Assembly: GCA_016793245.1 (NCBI GenBank)
Contig: JAEUHW010000426.1
Coordinates: 62,001-126,000, forward strand
Source of the DNA: Planctomycetota bacterium
GTDB taxonomy: Bacteria; Planctomycetota; UBA1135; JADKAF01
DNA length: 64,000 nt
Reading direction: 5' to 3'
Under the pieces are notes generated by a model. It was given only the letters and a program-made list of their open reading frames with translations, searched no databases and was not told the DNA's origin. Of this stretch, positions 53,519-62,400 are shown one piece after another. Positions within the stretch are counted from its first letter, which is position 1; each line of letters opens with the position of its first letter. Both the position numbers and the translations under genes were made by a program.

Positions 53519-54415
53519 ATGAAGAAGTTCTGGCTCGCCCCGATGGGCGCCTGGCTGGCTCCGTTGGGAGCGTTGTCGAAGAGGCCCGCACTCTCCAAGG
53601 GGCTGGCACTGTCGCAGGGTCTTCTGGCCTGCGGAGCTCTCTCCGTTGCGGCTCTGTTGGGCGGTTGCCGCGTCTACGACTACGACCAGGTCGAGCTCTC
53701 GCAGCAGTACCAGACCGTCGCCGACGTGAAGCGCGATTGGTCCTACACGGACCGGCTCTACGTCTCCTGCAAGGACGTGTGCTGGGACCTGCTCGACATC
53801 GTCTCGGTCGATACCAGTTGGGGCGACGGCATGATCGCCAACGTCCACTTCACGCGGCTCGCGAACGCCGGCCTCGGCTGGTTCGACGGTCTGCGCGTGG
53901 GCTGGGATCAGCGCGCTTCGGGCACGTGGGCCGAGCGCGGCTACGAGTACGGCGTGGGCCCGTTCTACTGGAAGAACAAGACGAAGGAGCCCGTGTACGG
54001 GAACCGCGTCCTCTTCGAGCGCGGCTACTCCTACGACGGCTTCGAGCTCGACAAGAACAACGTCGATGGCGAGACGCTGGACTTCGGCGCGCGCCTGCAC
54101 CTCGCCTACGTCGGGGCGAGCGTCGATGTGAGCCCGAAGGAAGTCGTCGACTTCGCCGCGTCGGTCGGCGGGTTGGCCTACACTCTCGTGCTCTGGCCCT
54201 TCAGCGCGATCTACGATCTGGATCCGCCGGAGATCGACCTCTCCGACGACAACGAGCTGAGCCGCATCCGCAAGGACCTCGGCACGCTCTCCGGCCAGAT
54301 CTACCAGCCCTCCTCGCCGTTCCTGGAGCGCACCGGCCGGAGCTTGCCGCCGAAGCGCGCCGAAGGCAGCGCGACGGAGACCGAGCTCTCGGCTTCGTCG
54401 GACACGATGCACTAG
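53519..54415 (+). CDS. Predicted lipoprotein
   Basis: A 298-aa protein with a long N-terminal signal region (about 50 residues) ending in LLGGC, so lipidation at Cys50 is likely. The mature domain is rich in Asp, Tyr and Trp (WDLLDIVSVDTSWGDGMIANV, LERGYSYDGFELDKNNVDG) and contains several possible beta-hairpins. No domain recognised. ATG 53519 has GAGG nearby; an earlier in-frame ATG at 53345 would run through the 19-nt repeats and is rejected. A terminator hairpin follows at 54526. Confidence 0.65.
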   Translation: MKKFWLAPMGAWLAPLGALSKRPALSKGLALSQGLLACGALSVAALLGGCRVYDYDQVELSQQYQTVADVKRDWSYTDRLYVSCKDVCWDLLDIVSVDTSWGDGMIANVHFTRLANAGLGWFDGLRVGWDQRASGTWAERGYEYGVGPFYWKNKTKEPVYGNRVLFERGYSYDGFELDKNNVDGETLDFGARLHLAYVGASVDVSPKEVVDFAASVGGLAYTLVLWPFSAIYDLDPPEIDLSDDNELSRIRKDLGTLSGQIYQPSSPFLERTGRSLPPKRAEGSATETELSASSDTMH

Positions 54416-54525
54416 GGCAATGGCGATCGACTCGATCGCTGCGATCGGGTGACCTTGGATCGATCGCCCTTCGAAGTTGTGATCGCTGGAGCGATCTCGT
54501 GACCGAGGCTCGAGCCTCGGATCGA

Positions 54526-54557
54526 GCGGCCGGAAGCGCGCGAGCGCTTTCGGCCGC
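54526..54557. terminator. Terminator hairpin between convergent genes
   Basis: A 14-bp stem GCGGCCGGAAGCGC/GCGCTTTCGGCCGC (one G.U pair) with GCGA loop, followed by GCTCGTTT. It separates the plus lipoprotein gene and the minus kinase gene. The preceding 110 nt are full of GATCGC palindromes. Confidence 0.8.
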
Positions 54558-54682
54558 GCTCGTTTCGGCGCAGCGCTCGTCACTGCACTGCCGTTCGCTC
54601 GACGCCGTTCGCAGGACGACCTCTCGATCGGGCGCCGTCCCGGTGCGAGCTCTCGGCGGAGGATCGTCCGCCGGGGGGGGCG

Positions 54683-55765
54683 TTACTGCGCCTCTTCGCG
54701 AGCTTCGGCGAGAGCGAAGCGCAGAACCGGAAAGTGCCCCCGGTCATCGTGGGCTTCCAGCGCGATGGAACCGCCCATGTGCGCGAGGAAACGCCGCGCG
54801 ATGGTGAGGCCGAGACCGCTGCCCTGATCCTCGGTGGTGAAGAACGGCGCCAGCGCGCGCTCTGCGTCCGTCGCCGGAATGCCCGCGCCCGAGTGCAGAA
54901 CGCGCACTTCGACCGCGTCGGCGAGGGGCGTGAAGAGGATTCGGACCACCGCGGGGATCGCGCTCCGCAGCGCGTGCGCCGCGGCGTTCTGCAGCACCTC
55001 GGTCGCGACGGCCGCGGCGAGCTCGCGCTGGCCTCGCACGCGCGGCAGCGGGCGCTGCGCGGGCTCGAAGCGAAACTCGATCGACGCGCTCGCCTGCTTC
55101 TTCGTCGTCTCGGCGACGTGCTGGAAGACCTCGAGTGGATCGATCGCCTCCACCTCGGTGGGCAGCGGGCTCGAGAGCTCGAGCAGCCGCTCGGTCGTGC
55201 TCTCGATGCGCTTCATCTCGCGCTCGAGGCGCCGCATCCACGTGCGCGCCGCCGGATCCCGCTCGAGCTGATCGGCGAGCAGGGCGACGATCTGCTCCAG
55301 GGTGCTCAGGCGATTGCGCAAGAAGTGGTTGTAGTCGCGGAGCAAGCGGTGGATCGAGGCATCGGCAGCTCCGCCCGCGCCGGCTTCGCCGGGCGCGAGC
55401 ACGGAGCTGTCGAGCGCGATCAGCTCGGCGAGCGAGAAGAGACTGGCACCCGAGCGCGCGGCCGCGGCGAGGATGGACCGCTCGCGCTGATCGCAATGCA
55501 CGAGGATCCGCCGCGGACCGCCGCTCGTGCCGAGGCGCCCGAGGCAGCGCACGATCTCAGGAGCATCGAGGCCGAGCAGCAGGACGACCGTATCGGGGCC
55601 GGGGAGATGGATGCGCTGCAGCTCCTCCGGCGGTCGAACCGAGGGGACGAGCGGTTGGCAGAGCGCCTGGAGGCGCTCGAGGAGCGGAGCGCACTCCGCG
55701 GAAGGTCGACCGAGGATGAGGGGCAGGGTGCGCACGAGCGGGCTCGCAGGATGTGCTCGCAGCAT
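54683..55765 (-). CDS. Histidine kinase with degenerate G1 box
   Basis: A 360-aa soluble protein with no membrane segment. The H-box-like segment is LLRDYNHFLRNRLSTLEQIVALL, with His near residue 162, and the ATPase domain has VLQNAAAHALRSAIP (N box) and FFTTEDQGSGLGLTIARRFLAHMGGSI (F/G2 box). The G1 box reads VRVLHSGAGIP, where the usual Asp of D-x-G-x-G is replaced, so ATP binding may be weakened. The N-terminal 130 residues are an unidentified sensor-like region. No cognate regulator is adjacent; the only receiver in the window is at 29430. ATG 55765 is used. Confidence 0.7.
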   Translation of the reverse strand: MLRAHPASPLVRTLPLILGRPSAECAPLLERLQALCQPLVPSVRPPEELQRIHLPGPDTVVLLLGLDAPEIVRCLGRLGTSGGPRRILVHCDQRERSILAAAARSGASLFSLAELIALDSSVLAPGEAGAGGAADASIHRLLRDYNHFLRNRLSTLEQIVALLADQLERDPAARTWMRRLEREMKRIESTTERLLELSSPLPTEVEAIDPLEVFQHVAETTKKQASASIEFRFEPAQRPLPRVRGQRELAAAVATEVLQNAAAHALRSAIPAVVRILFTPLADAVEVRVLHSGAGIPATDAERALAPFFTTEDQGSGLGLTIARRFLAHMGGSIALEAHDDRGHFPVLRFALAEAREEAQ

Positions 55766-55811
55766 AGCCCGCGCGGCGCCGCATTCCACTCCAGGTGTCG
55801 CTGCGCCGACG

Positions 55812-55840
55812 TGGAACTCACCTCGCGCGCTCCGTAGCAT
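55812..55840 (+). promoter_or_regulatory. Possible promoter of hpt
   Basis: TGGAAC (55812-55817) and TAGCAT (55835-55840) are 17 nt apart, 27 nt before the hpt ATG. The -35 is a poor match. Confidence 0.4.
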
Positions 55841-55867
55841 GCGCCACCCGCGCCGCAGGTGGCAGCC

Positions 55868-56428
55868 ATGTTCGAGGACATCGACCGCATCTTGATCGAC
55901 GAGGAGACGATCCGCAGGGAGCTGCGGCGCCTCGCTGCCGAGTTGGTGAAGGCCTTCAAGGGACGCGACCTCCTGGTCATCGCCGTCCTGAAGGGCTCCT
56001 GTGTTTTCGCGTCCGATCTCATCCGCTTGCTCCCTCTGCCGCTGTCGCTCGAGTTCCTCTCGGCCAGCTCCTATGGAGAAGGCACGGAGTCGCGCGGCAC
56101 GGTGAACCTGCGCTTCTTGTCGGACGACCTGCGGCTCTCCGGCCGCTCGGTCCTGCTCGTCGACGACATCCTCGATACCGGTCGCACGCTGAAGGCCGTG
56201 AAGGAGCGTCTTTTCGAGCTGGGCGCCGACGCGGTGAAGACCTGCGTCTTCCTCGACAAGGCCGCGCGGCGCGCCGTCGATCTGCAAGCCGACTTCCGCT
56301 GCTTCGAAGTGGAGGACGTGTTCGTCGTGGGCTATGGCCTCGACTATGCGGGTCGCTACCGCAATCTGCCGTACATCGCTGCCTTGCGCCCCGAGATCTA
56401 CGGCGGCGCTCCGAAGAGCACTTCATGA
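55868..56428 (+). CDS. hpt: Hypoxanthine phosphoribosyltransferase
   Basis: A 186-aa type I phosphoribosyltransferase that salvages hypoxanthine (and possibly guanine) to the nucleotide with PRPP. The PRPP-binding loop is SVLLVDDILDTGRTL; LKGSCVFASDLIR carries the pyrophosphate loop, and ASSYGEGTESRG the flexible loop; KAARRAVDLQADF and FVVGYGLDYAGRYRNLPYI are also typical. ATG 55868 is preferred over GTG 55859 because AGGTGG is at a proper distance. ATGA overlap with the ABC ATPase gene suggests a shared transcript, although no functional link is known. Confidence 0.94.
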   Translation: MFEDIDRILIDEETIRRELRRLAAELVKAFKGRDLLVIAVLKGSCVFASDLIRLLPLPLSLEFLSASSYGEGTESRGTVNLRFLSDDLRLSGRSVLLVDDILDTGRTLKAVKERLFELGADAVKTCVFLDKAARRAVDLQADFRCFEVEDVFVVGYGLDYAGRYRNLPYIAALRPEIYGGAPKSTS

Positions 56429-57180
56429 GCGAGTCGAACGCTCCCGCGCTGCGCGTGCGGGGACTCTACAAGTTCCAACGCGAGCGCAGCCGAGAGGTCG
56501 CGATCCTGAAGGACATCTCGTTCGAGCTGCCGCGCGGGCGCTTCCTCGCCATCATGGGACCGTCGGGCTCGGGCAAGACGACGTTGCTGCACTTGCTCGG
56601 CGGATTGGAGACGCCGTCGGCGGGCGCGGTCGAGATCGATGGCCAGGACTTGGCCGGGCTCGGAGAGAGGAAGCGCGCGCTGCTCCGGCGCGAAGCCGTG
56701 GGCTTCGTGTTCCAGTTCTTCCACCTCGTGCCGAACCTCAGCGTGCGCGAGAACGTGGCGCTGCCGCTGCGGATCCGCGGCCAGAGCGGGCGCGCGGTGG
56801 CCGAGCGGGTCGATGCGCTGCTCACGCAGTTCGGCCTCACGGCGCAAGCCGAGCTCCTGCCGCCGCAGCTCAGCGGCGGCGAGATGCAGCGCGTCGGCGT
56901 CGCGCGCGCCGTGATCGGCGAACCTGCGCTGCTGCTCGCGGACGAGCCAACCGGCAATCTCGCGACCGGTCAGGGCGAAGAGGTGCTCCGCTGGTTGCGG
57001 CGACTGCACGCCGAGCAGGGCCAGAGCATCGTGCTGGTGACGCACAACCCGCGCGATGCGGCCTACGCGGACGAGGTCCGCTTCCTCGTCGACGGCTCCT
57101 TGCTCGCGGAGCCGCGCCTCGTGGGCAGCGACGTCGATGCGGCGAAGATCCACGCCTGCCTCCGCGATCTGAAGATCTGA
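56425..57180 (+). CDS. ABC transporter ATP-binding protein, LolD/MacB type
   Basis: A 251-aa ATPase. Walker A is GPSGSGKT (residues 45-52), the Q loop is FVFQFFHLVPNLSVRENVALP, the signature is LSGGEMQR, and Walker B is ALLLADEPTGNL. FVFQFFHLVPNLSV and DEPTGNL are typical of the LolD/MacB/FtsE subfamily that works with FtsX-like permeases, as found in the next gene 13 nt downstream. The pair probably moves lipoproteins or peptides, or acts mechanically in the envelope; the substrate is not evident. Confidence 0.92.
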   Translation: MSESNAPALRVRGLYKFQRERSREVAILKDISFELPRGRFLAIMGPSGSGKTTLLHLLGGLETPSAGAVEIDGQDLAGLGERKRALLRREAVGFVFQFFHLVPNLSVRENVALPLRIRGQSGRAVAERVDALLTQFGLTAQAELLPPQLSGGEMQRVGVARAVIGEPALLLADEPTGNLATGQGEEVLRWLRRLHAEQGQSIVLVTHNPRDAAYADEVRFLVDGSLLAEPRLVGSDVDAAKIHACLRDLKI

Positions 57181-57193
57181 GGAACGCCGCACG

Positions 57194-59887
57194 ATGCTAG
57201 CTCTCCGCTTGGTTGGCGCTTATCTGCGCGCGCAACCACTGCGCGTCGCTCTCGCGGTGCTCGGCATCGCTCTCGGTGTCGCCACCGTCGTCGCGATCTT
57301 CACGCTCGACGCGAACACCGTCGCGGCGCGCCTCGAGGCGCGCGCGGGTGACGAAGTGCGCGCCGACCTGCAGGCGACGCTCAGCGCGACGGCGGGGCAG
57401 CCCGATCCGGAAGCGCGAGGCGCACTCGCCGCGTTGCCGGGAGTCGCGCGCGTCGGCACGGCGGGGTTCACGCAGGCCGAAGCGCTGCCCACCGGCGGAG
57501 CGGGGCCGCGCGCCGCGCTCGAGCTGATCGGCATCGCGGGCGCCGTCGAGGCCTTCGGCGCGTTCGATTTGGTCGCAGGGGAATCGTGGGGCGAGTCCTG
57601 GAGCGCGCCCGCTCTCTCCGTGCCGCCGCTGCTGGTCGGCGAGGAGCTCGCGCGCGAGCGCGGGTGGACGATCGGCACGCTGGTCGAGCTCGCCGCGCCG
57701 CCCGTGTCGCGCGATCCGCTGCGTCGCTGCGAAGACGGCCGCTGGGTGGAAGAGCAGCAGGCGAGTGCTGCGCCGCAGGCGCCGCCGGCGCCGGTCGCCT
57801 TCGAGGTCACCGGACTGCTCCGGCCCTTCCGCCTCGGTGCGCGGGCCGCGGGCCGGATCGCGCTCGCTCCTCTCGATCAAGCCGCGCGCGTCCGCGGCGT
57901 CGCCGCACTCGATCGCGTGCTCTGGATCCAGCGCGCTGCGGGGGTCGATGTCGCGGAGCTTCGCGCGGCGGTTCGCGCCGCCCTGCCCGACGCGGCGGTC
58001 GACTCCGCGGTGACGGCGGCGATTGGAGAGGAACCCGACGAGCGCGCGTTCCGGAACGGCGTGCGCGTCGCCGGCGTGCTGGCGCTCGTGCTCGGTCTCT
58101 TCGTCATCTTCCACGCGCTCTCGATCGCGCTGCTGCAGCGCATGCGCACGATCGCGATCCTGATCGCGCTCGGCTTGACGCGCGGCGCGATCGCGCGGCT
58201 CTTCCTGCTGGAGGCGACGCTGATCGCCGGCGTCGGCGCCGCGCTCGGCGCGCTGCTCGGGCTGCTGCTCGCGAAGGGGCTCCTCGTCTCGGGCCTCACC
58301 ACGCTCGGCGTCGTCGAGGGCGGCGTGCAGCTCTTCGTCATCCCTTGGCGACAGGTGCTGACCCTCGCGCTGCTCGGCTTCGCGCTGGCGCTCGCCGGCG
58401 CCGCGCATCCGCTGTGGCGCTCGCGGAGCTGGAGCCCCGATCTCATCCTGCGCACGCGCGATCTGCCCGCGGGGCGCGGCGTCTTCGAGCGCGTCGATCT
58501 CTTCTTCGCCGCGGTGCTGCTGATCTGCATCCCGCTGGTCTACTTCTTCACCATCGAGGTGATCGGGCGCGACGCGGAGCGCGTGTTGGTGGTGTTCCTC
58601 GGCGGGCTCGCGGCGTTCGCGTTGATCCTCGCCGCGCTGCATCTCGCGCCGTGGCTCCTGGGAGCGCTGATCCGCGCGGCGCTCTGGCCCTGGAAACGGA
58701 TCCTGCCGCTCGAGACGGAGCTCGTGGGCCGCAGCATGGCGGGGCTCTTCGGCCGCGTGGTCGTCGGCATCGGCGGTCTCGCCCTCGTCGCCGCCGCGCT
58801 CGTCGCGCTGCGCGGGATGACCGATAGCCTGCGCGGCGAGGTGCGTGCGTTCGCCGATACGGCGCTGCGCGCGAAGCTCTTCGTGAGCCTGGTGCCGCAC
58901 GATGAACAGGACGCGCAGTCGATCGCCGCGTATCGCGATCGCCCGCTCGAAGGCGCGTGGCTGCGCACGTGGTGCGCGGCCCAGCCGGAGATCGTGGGCT
59001 ACGAGATCGCCTCGCTGCGCCTCGATGCGCCGTTCCCGATCCGCGCGCTCCCGCCCGAGCAAGCCCGCTGGGGGCTGCTCGCGGAGCGCGAGGACCTGCG
59101 CGCGCGCTTCGCCGACGCGCGAACGCCCGCGATGCTGATCTCGCGGCGCCTCGCGGCCTTCGAGCCGGAGCTCTTGCGCCGCGGCACGGTGGCGCTGCCG
59201 GCCCGCACGCGCAGCGGCGCGATCGAAGTGCAGGTGCTCGGGGTCTGCGACGACTACGGCATCTTCCAGACCGAGCGCAGCTTCGGAGTGATCGCGCCCG
59301 AGTTCTTCCGGCTCTTCCAGTGCATGGATCCGGAGCAGATCTCGGCGTTCACGCTGAAGCTGCGCTCGGGCGCGGAGGCCGGCGCGGTCGCGCAGCGCCT
59401 CGAGCGCGAGCTCGGCGAGCGCTTCGGGGTGCGCTGGAAGACCGGCGAGGAGAAGCTCGCGTTCGAGCTCGCCGACATCGACCGCGACTTCTTCCTCTTC
59501 GACGTCATCCTCGCGCTCGTCGCGATCCTGGCCGGACTCGGCCTCCTGCACTCGCTGTGGATCGCCGCACTGGAGCGCATGCGCGAGATCGCGATCTTCA
59601 AGGCCGTGGGGTTCACGCCGGGGCAGGTGCGCGTGCTCTTCGGTCTCGAGGCGCTGACGACCGGAGCGCTGGGCGGGATCTTCGGCGTCCTGCTCGGCGT
59701 GCCGCTGCTCTGGCTCGTGATCCGCGGCCTCCGCGCGCTCTCGGGGCTGGATCTGCCCTTCGCGTTGCCCTGGCTCTGGATGGCGATCGCCGCGCTGCTC
59801 GGGGCACTCCTCGGGCTCGGCGCGGGCTTGCTCCCCGCGTGGCGCGCGTCGCGGCTCGAGCCGGCGCCGCAGCTCCGCGGCGAGTAG
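57194..59887 (+). CDS. FtsX-like ABC transporter permease
   Basis: An 897-aa permease of the MacB/LolCE class with ten predicted membrane segments: one at the N-terminus (LRVALAVLGIALGVATVVAIF), three near 290-415, two near 435-490, one near 520 and three at the C-terminus (about 765-890). Two large periplasmic domains (about 40-280 and 545-755) lie between. It resembles two fused FtsX modules, as in some single-gene permeases. The ends of both modules contain the ALGLTRGAIARLFLLEATLI and AVGFTPGQVRVLFGLEALTT coupling segments. No lipoprotein-trafficking marker was recognised. It is transcribed with the ATPase gene. Confidence 0.88.
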   Translation: MLALRLVGAYLRAQPLRVALAVLGIALGVATVVAIFTLDANTVAARLEARAGDEVRADLQATLSATAGQPDPEARGALAALPGVARVGTAGFTQAEALPTGGAGPRAALELIGIAGAVEAFGAFDLVAGESWGESWSAPALSVPPLLVGEELARERGWTIGTLVELAAPPVSRDPLRRCEDGRWVEEQQASAAPQAPPAPVAFEVTGLLRPFRLGARAAGRIALAPLDQAARVRGVAALDRVLWIQRAAGVDVAELRAAVRAALPDAAVDSAVTAAIGEEPDERAFRNGVRVAGVLALVLGLFVIFHALSIALLQRMRTIAILIALGLTRGAIARLFLLEATLIAGVGAALGALLGLLLAKGLLVSGLTTLGVVEGGVQLFVIPWRQVLTLALLGFALALAGAAHPLWRSRSWSPDLILRTRDLPAGRGVFERVDLFFAAVLLICIPLVYFFTIEVIGRDAERVLVVFLGGLAAFALILAALHLAPWLLGALIRAALWPWKRILPLETELVGRSMAGLFGRVVVGIGGLALVAAALVALRGMTDSLRGEVRAFADTALRAKLFVSLVPHDEQDAQSIAAYRDRPLEGAWLRTWCAAQPEIVGYEIASLRLDAPFPIRALPPEQARWGLLAEREDLRARFADARTPAMLISRRLAAFEPELLRRGTVALPARTRSGAIEVQVLGVCDDYGIFQTERSFGVIAPEFFRLFQCMDPEQISAFTLKLRSGAEAGAVAQRLERELGERFGVRWKTGEEKLAFELADIDRDFFLFDVILALVAILAGLGLLHSLWIAALERMREIAIFKAVGFTPGQVRVLFGLEALTTGALGGIFGVLLGVPLLWLVIRGLRALSGLDLPFALPWLWMAIAALLGALLGLGAGLLPAWRASRLEPAPQLRGE

Positions 59888-59905
59888 TCGGGCCGCGACC
59901 CGGAA

Positions 59906-59914
59906 TGCTAGAGT
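59906..59914 (+). promoter_or_regulatory. Possible extended -10 upstream of the RluA-like gene
   Basis: TGCTAGAGT (TGn-TAGAGT) lies 34 nt before ATG 59948. There is no good -35, as expected for an extended -10 promoter. Confidence 0.4.
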
Positions 59915-59947
59915 GCGGGCTTCGTGAGCCCCCTTCGAGAACCCGCG

Positions 59948-60946
59948 ATGACCGTCGATTACCTCCCCGTGGACGATGCAGACCGCGGGCTGCCCCTCGA
60001 CGAATTCCTCGCCGCGCAGTTCCCGCGGTGGACGAAGGGCTACCTCCGCGGCCTGATCCGCGAAGGCCGGATCAGCATCGACGGCCAGCCCGAGATCGTG
60101 GCGTCGACGAAGCTGCACGGGAACGCCGTGGTCGGCATCGACCTGCCCGAGGAAGAGGTGTCGCGCCCGCAGATCCGCACCTCCTCGCAGACCGAGATCC
60201 GCGTGCTCTACGAGGACGAGGCCCTGTGGGTGATCGACAAGCCCGCGGGCATCGCCGTCGAGCCCGAGCGCTGGGACCGCGAAGGCGCGCATCTCGCCGG
60301 CGCGGTGCTCGATCACCTGGAGCGCGGGATCGGCGTGGGGGAGCGCCTGCCCTTCCGACCGCGCGTCGTGCATCGCATCGACAAGGGGACCTCGGGAGTG
60401 CTCTGCTTCGCGAAGAACCTGGAAGCGGAGCGCGCGGTGCGGGCGCAGTTCGAAGAAGGCTCGGTGACGAAGCGCTATCTCGCGCTCGTCGAGGGCGAGG
60501 TGCCGCCCGAGGGCGGCACGGTCGATCTGCCCATCGGGCCCGACGCGAAGAAGGACGGCAAGATGCGCGTGGATCGCACCGGCACCGGTAAGCGCGCGCA
60601 CACGCGCTACGAGCTCGCGCGGGCTTACCGCGGATTCTCGCTCGTGGGGGCCTATCCCAAGACGGGGCGCACGCATCAGATCCGCGTGCACCTCGCCGCG
60701 CGCGGCTTCCCGCTGCTCGTCGATCCGCTCTATGGCCGGCGCGAGGAGCTCTTCCTCTCGGAGTTCAAGCCCGGCTACGTCGCCTCCAAGCGCCACAAGG
60801 AACGCCCGCTCATCGCGCGCCTGACGCTGCACGCCGCGGGCCTCGCGTTGCGCTCGCCCGCGGCAGGCGAGATCGCGATCGAGAGCGATCCGCCCAAGGA
60901 CTTCGCCGCGACCATGACACAGCTCGAGCGCTGGAGGGGCCGATGA
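59948..60946 (+). CDS. RluA-family pseudouridine synthase
   Basis: A 332-aa rRNA or tRNA pseudouridine synthase. An S4-like RNA-binding domain is at the N-terminus (about 10-80, GLPLDEFLAAQFPRWTKGYLR) and the catalytic domain has VVHRIDKGTSGVLCFAK, where Asp145 is the catalytic aspartate (H-R-I/L-D-x-x-T-S-G), and GRTHQIRVHLAARGFPLLVDPLYG. The target uridine cannot be assigned. GTG 59924 is an alternative start. It overlaps truD by 4 nt (ATGA), giving a tandem of pseudouridine synthases from two families. Confidence 0.93.
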   Translation: MTVDYLPVDDADRGLPLDEFLAAQFPRWTKGYLRGLIREGRISIDGQPEIVASTKLHGNAVVGIDLPEEEVSRPQIRTSSQTEIRVLYEDEALWVIDKPAGIAVEPERWDREGAHLAGAVLDHLERGIGVGERLPFRPRVVHRIDKGTSGVLCFAKNLEAERAVRAQFEEGSVTKRYLALVEGEVPPEGGTVDLPIGPDAKKDGKMRVDRTGTGKRAHTRYELARAYRGFSLVGAYPKTGRTHQIRVHLAARGFPLLVDPLYGRREELFLSEFKPGYVASKRHKERPLIARLTLHAAGLALRSPAAGEIAIESDPPKDFAATMTQLERWRGR

Positions 60947-62400
60947 TCCGGTTCAAGTACCGTCCCGGGGACTTCCTCGTGCGCGAGGTCTACGACCGCG
61001 CGCGGATCGGCGACAGCGGGCCGTTCGCGATCTACGAGCTCACGAAGGTGAAGCGCTCGACGCTCGAGGCCGCGACGCGCCTCGCGGAGGTCGCGCACGT
61101 CTCGCCCTCGGAGGTCGCGTTCGCGGGTCTGAAGGATCGCCAGGGGCGCACGACGCAGCTCGTCTCCGTGCGCACCACGCGGCGCCTGGAGCTGCGCGAG
61201 CCCGGCTTCGAGCTGCGCTGGCTCGGGCGCTCCGAGTCGCCCGTGGATGCGAGCTGGAACGCGGCGAACCGTTTCGAGATCGTCGTGCGCGGCTTGAAGG
61301 AACCGGACCTCGAGCGCTTCCATCGCAACCTCGCCGAGGTCGAGGTCCAGGGCCTCCCGAACTACTTCGACGACCAGCGCTTCGGCTGTCTCCGTCACGG
61401 GCAAGGGCTCATCGTCCGCGCGCTCCTCGACGGTCGCGCCGAGGAAGCGCTGCAGCGCGTGATCGCTTCTCCTTCGCGCTTCGACGGCGAGCAGGAGGGC
61501 CTGGCGAAAGCGCTGCTCCGGAGGCGCTGGGGCGAGTGGGGCGCCTGCAAGCCGCTCGCGCGTCGCCTCGGGCGCTACCTCGGCGTCTTCGAGCATCTGG
61601 AGCGCGCGCCGCAGGATTTCCTCGGCGCGTTCCGACACGTCGCGCATCGCGAGCGCTTGATCCACCTGTACGCGTATCAGAGCTTCCTCTGGAACCGCAC
61701 GGTCGCGGCCTGGCTGCGCGCGCGGCACGGCGAGGACACGCTCTTCATCGATACCGACATGGGGGCGCTCCCGGTCTGGGGCGAGCTCTCGAACGAGGAG
61801 CGAGCGCTCTTCGAGCGCACGACGCTGCCGCTGCTCGACTCGCGCTATCGCCCGAGCGATCCCGCGATCCGCGCGGCGCTGCTCGAAGTGCTGCGGACGG
61901 AGCGCGTGCGCCCGAGCGAGCTCGAAGGCCCGGATCTCGCGGGGTTCCAGTTCAAGTACCAGGAGCGCGCGCTGCTGCTGCGGCCGGCGAAGCTGCGCAT
62001 CGCGCGCCCGCGCCGCGACGAGTCCGAGGATGGGGCGCTCAAGGTCGGCCTCGAGTTCGAGCTGCCGCGCGGCGCCTACGCGACCTTGGTGCTGAAGCGG
62101 CTCTTCCTCGCCAACAAGCGCGGCAAGCTCAGCGCGCGACCCGACGAGGAGCGCAAGGTCCCGCAGGCCAAGTGGTCCAGCGGTGCGGCGAATCGCGAGC
62201 TGCGCGGGTGGGAAGCGCGCGACCGCGGACCCATGCGGCGCGATGGAGGCGGACCGATGCGTCGCGAGGGCGGCGGCCCCATGCGCCGCGATGGCGGCGG
62301 TCCGCAGCGGCGCGATGGCGGCGGTCCGCCGCGGCGCGATGGAGATCGATTCCCTGGTCGAGATCGCGGTCCGGAGCGGCCGCGCGGAGGGCGAACGTGA
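60943..62400 (+). CDS. truD: tRNA pseudouridine synthase D with Arg/Gly-rich tail
   Basis: TruD modifies U13 of tRNA. In the 485-aa protein, catalytic Asp65 is in FAGLKDRQGRTTQLVS, and NYFDDQRFGCLRHGQ, YAYQSFLWNRTVAAW and LELPRGAYATLVLKRLF match the family. The TruD insertion domain lies roughly at 180-300. The last 60 residues are an added tail of PMRRDGGG-like octapeptides (see repeat at 62229), giving extra positive charge. Such RG-rich tails often aid RNA binding; this is inference. The stop overlaps the GTG of the next gene. Confidence 0.93.
   Translation: MIRFKYRPGDFLVREVYDRARIGDSGPFAIYELTKVKRSTLEAATRLAEVAHVSPSEVAFAGLKDRQGRTTQLVSVRTTRRLELREPGFELRWLGRSESPVDASWNAANRFEIVVRGLKEPDLERFHRNLAEVEVQGLPNYFDDQRFGCLRHGQGLIVRALLDGRAEEALQRVIASPSRFDGEQEGLAKALLRRRWGEWGACKPLARRLGRYLGVFEHLERAPQDFLGAFRHVAHRERLIHLYAYQSFLWNRTVAAWLRARHGEDTLFIDTDMGALPVWGELSNEERALFERTTLPLLDSRYRPSDPAIRAALLEVLRTERVRPSELEGPDLAGFQFKYQERALLLRPAKLRIARPRRDESEDGALKVGLEFELPRGAYATLVLKRLFLANKRGKLSARPDEERKVPQAKWSSGAANRELRGWEARDRGPMRRDGGGPMRREGGGPMRRDGGGPQRRDGGGPPRRDGDRFPGRDRGPERPRGGRT
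62229..62345 (+). repeat. 24-nt tandem repeat encoding the TruD RG tail
   Basis: About five 24-nt units of the type CCCATGCGGCGCGATGGAGG plus CGGA encode P-M-R-R-D/E-G-G-G octapeptides, drifting to PQRRDGGG and PPRRDGDR. The reading frame is kept, so slippage here changes tail length only. Confidence 0.75.
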
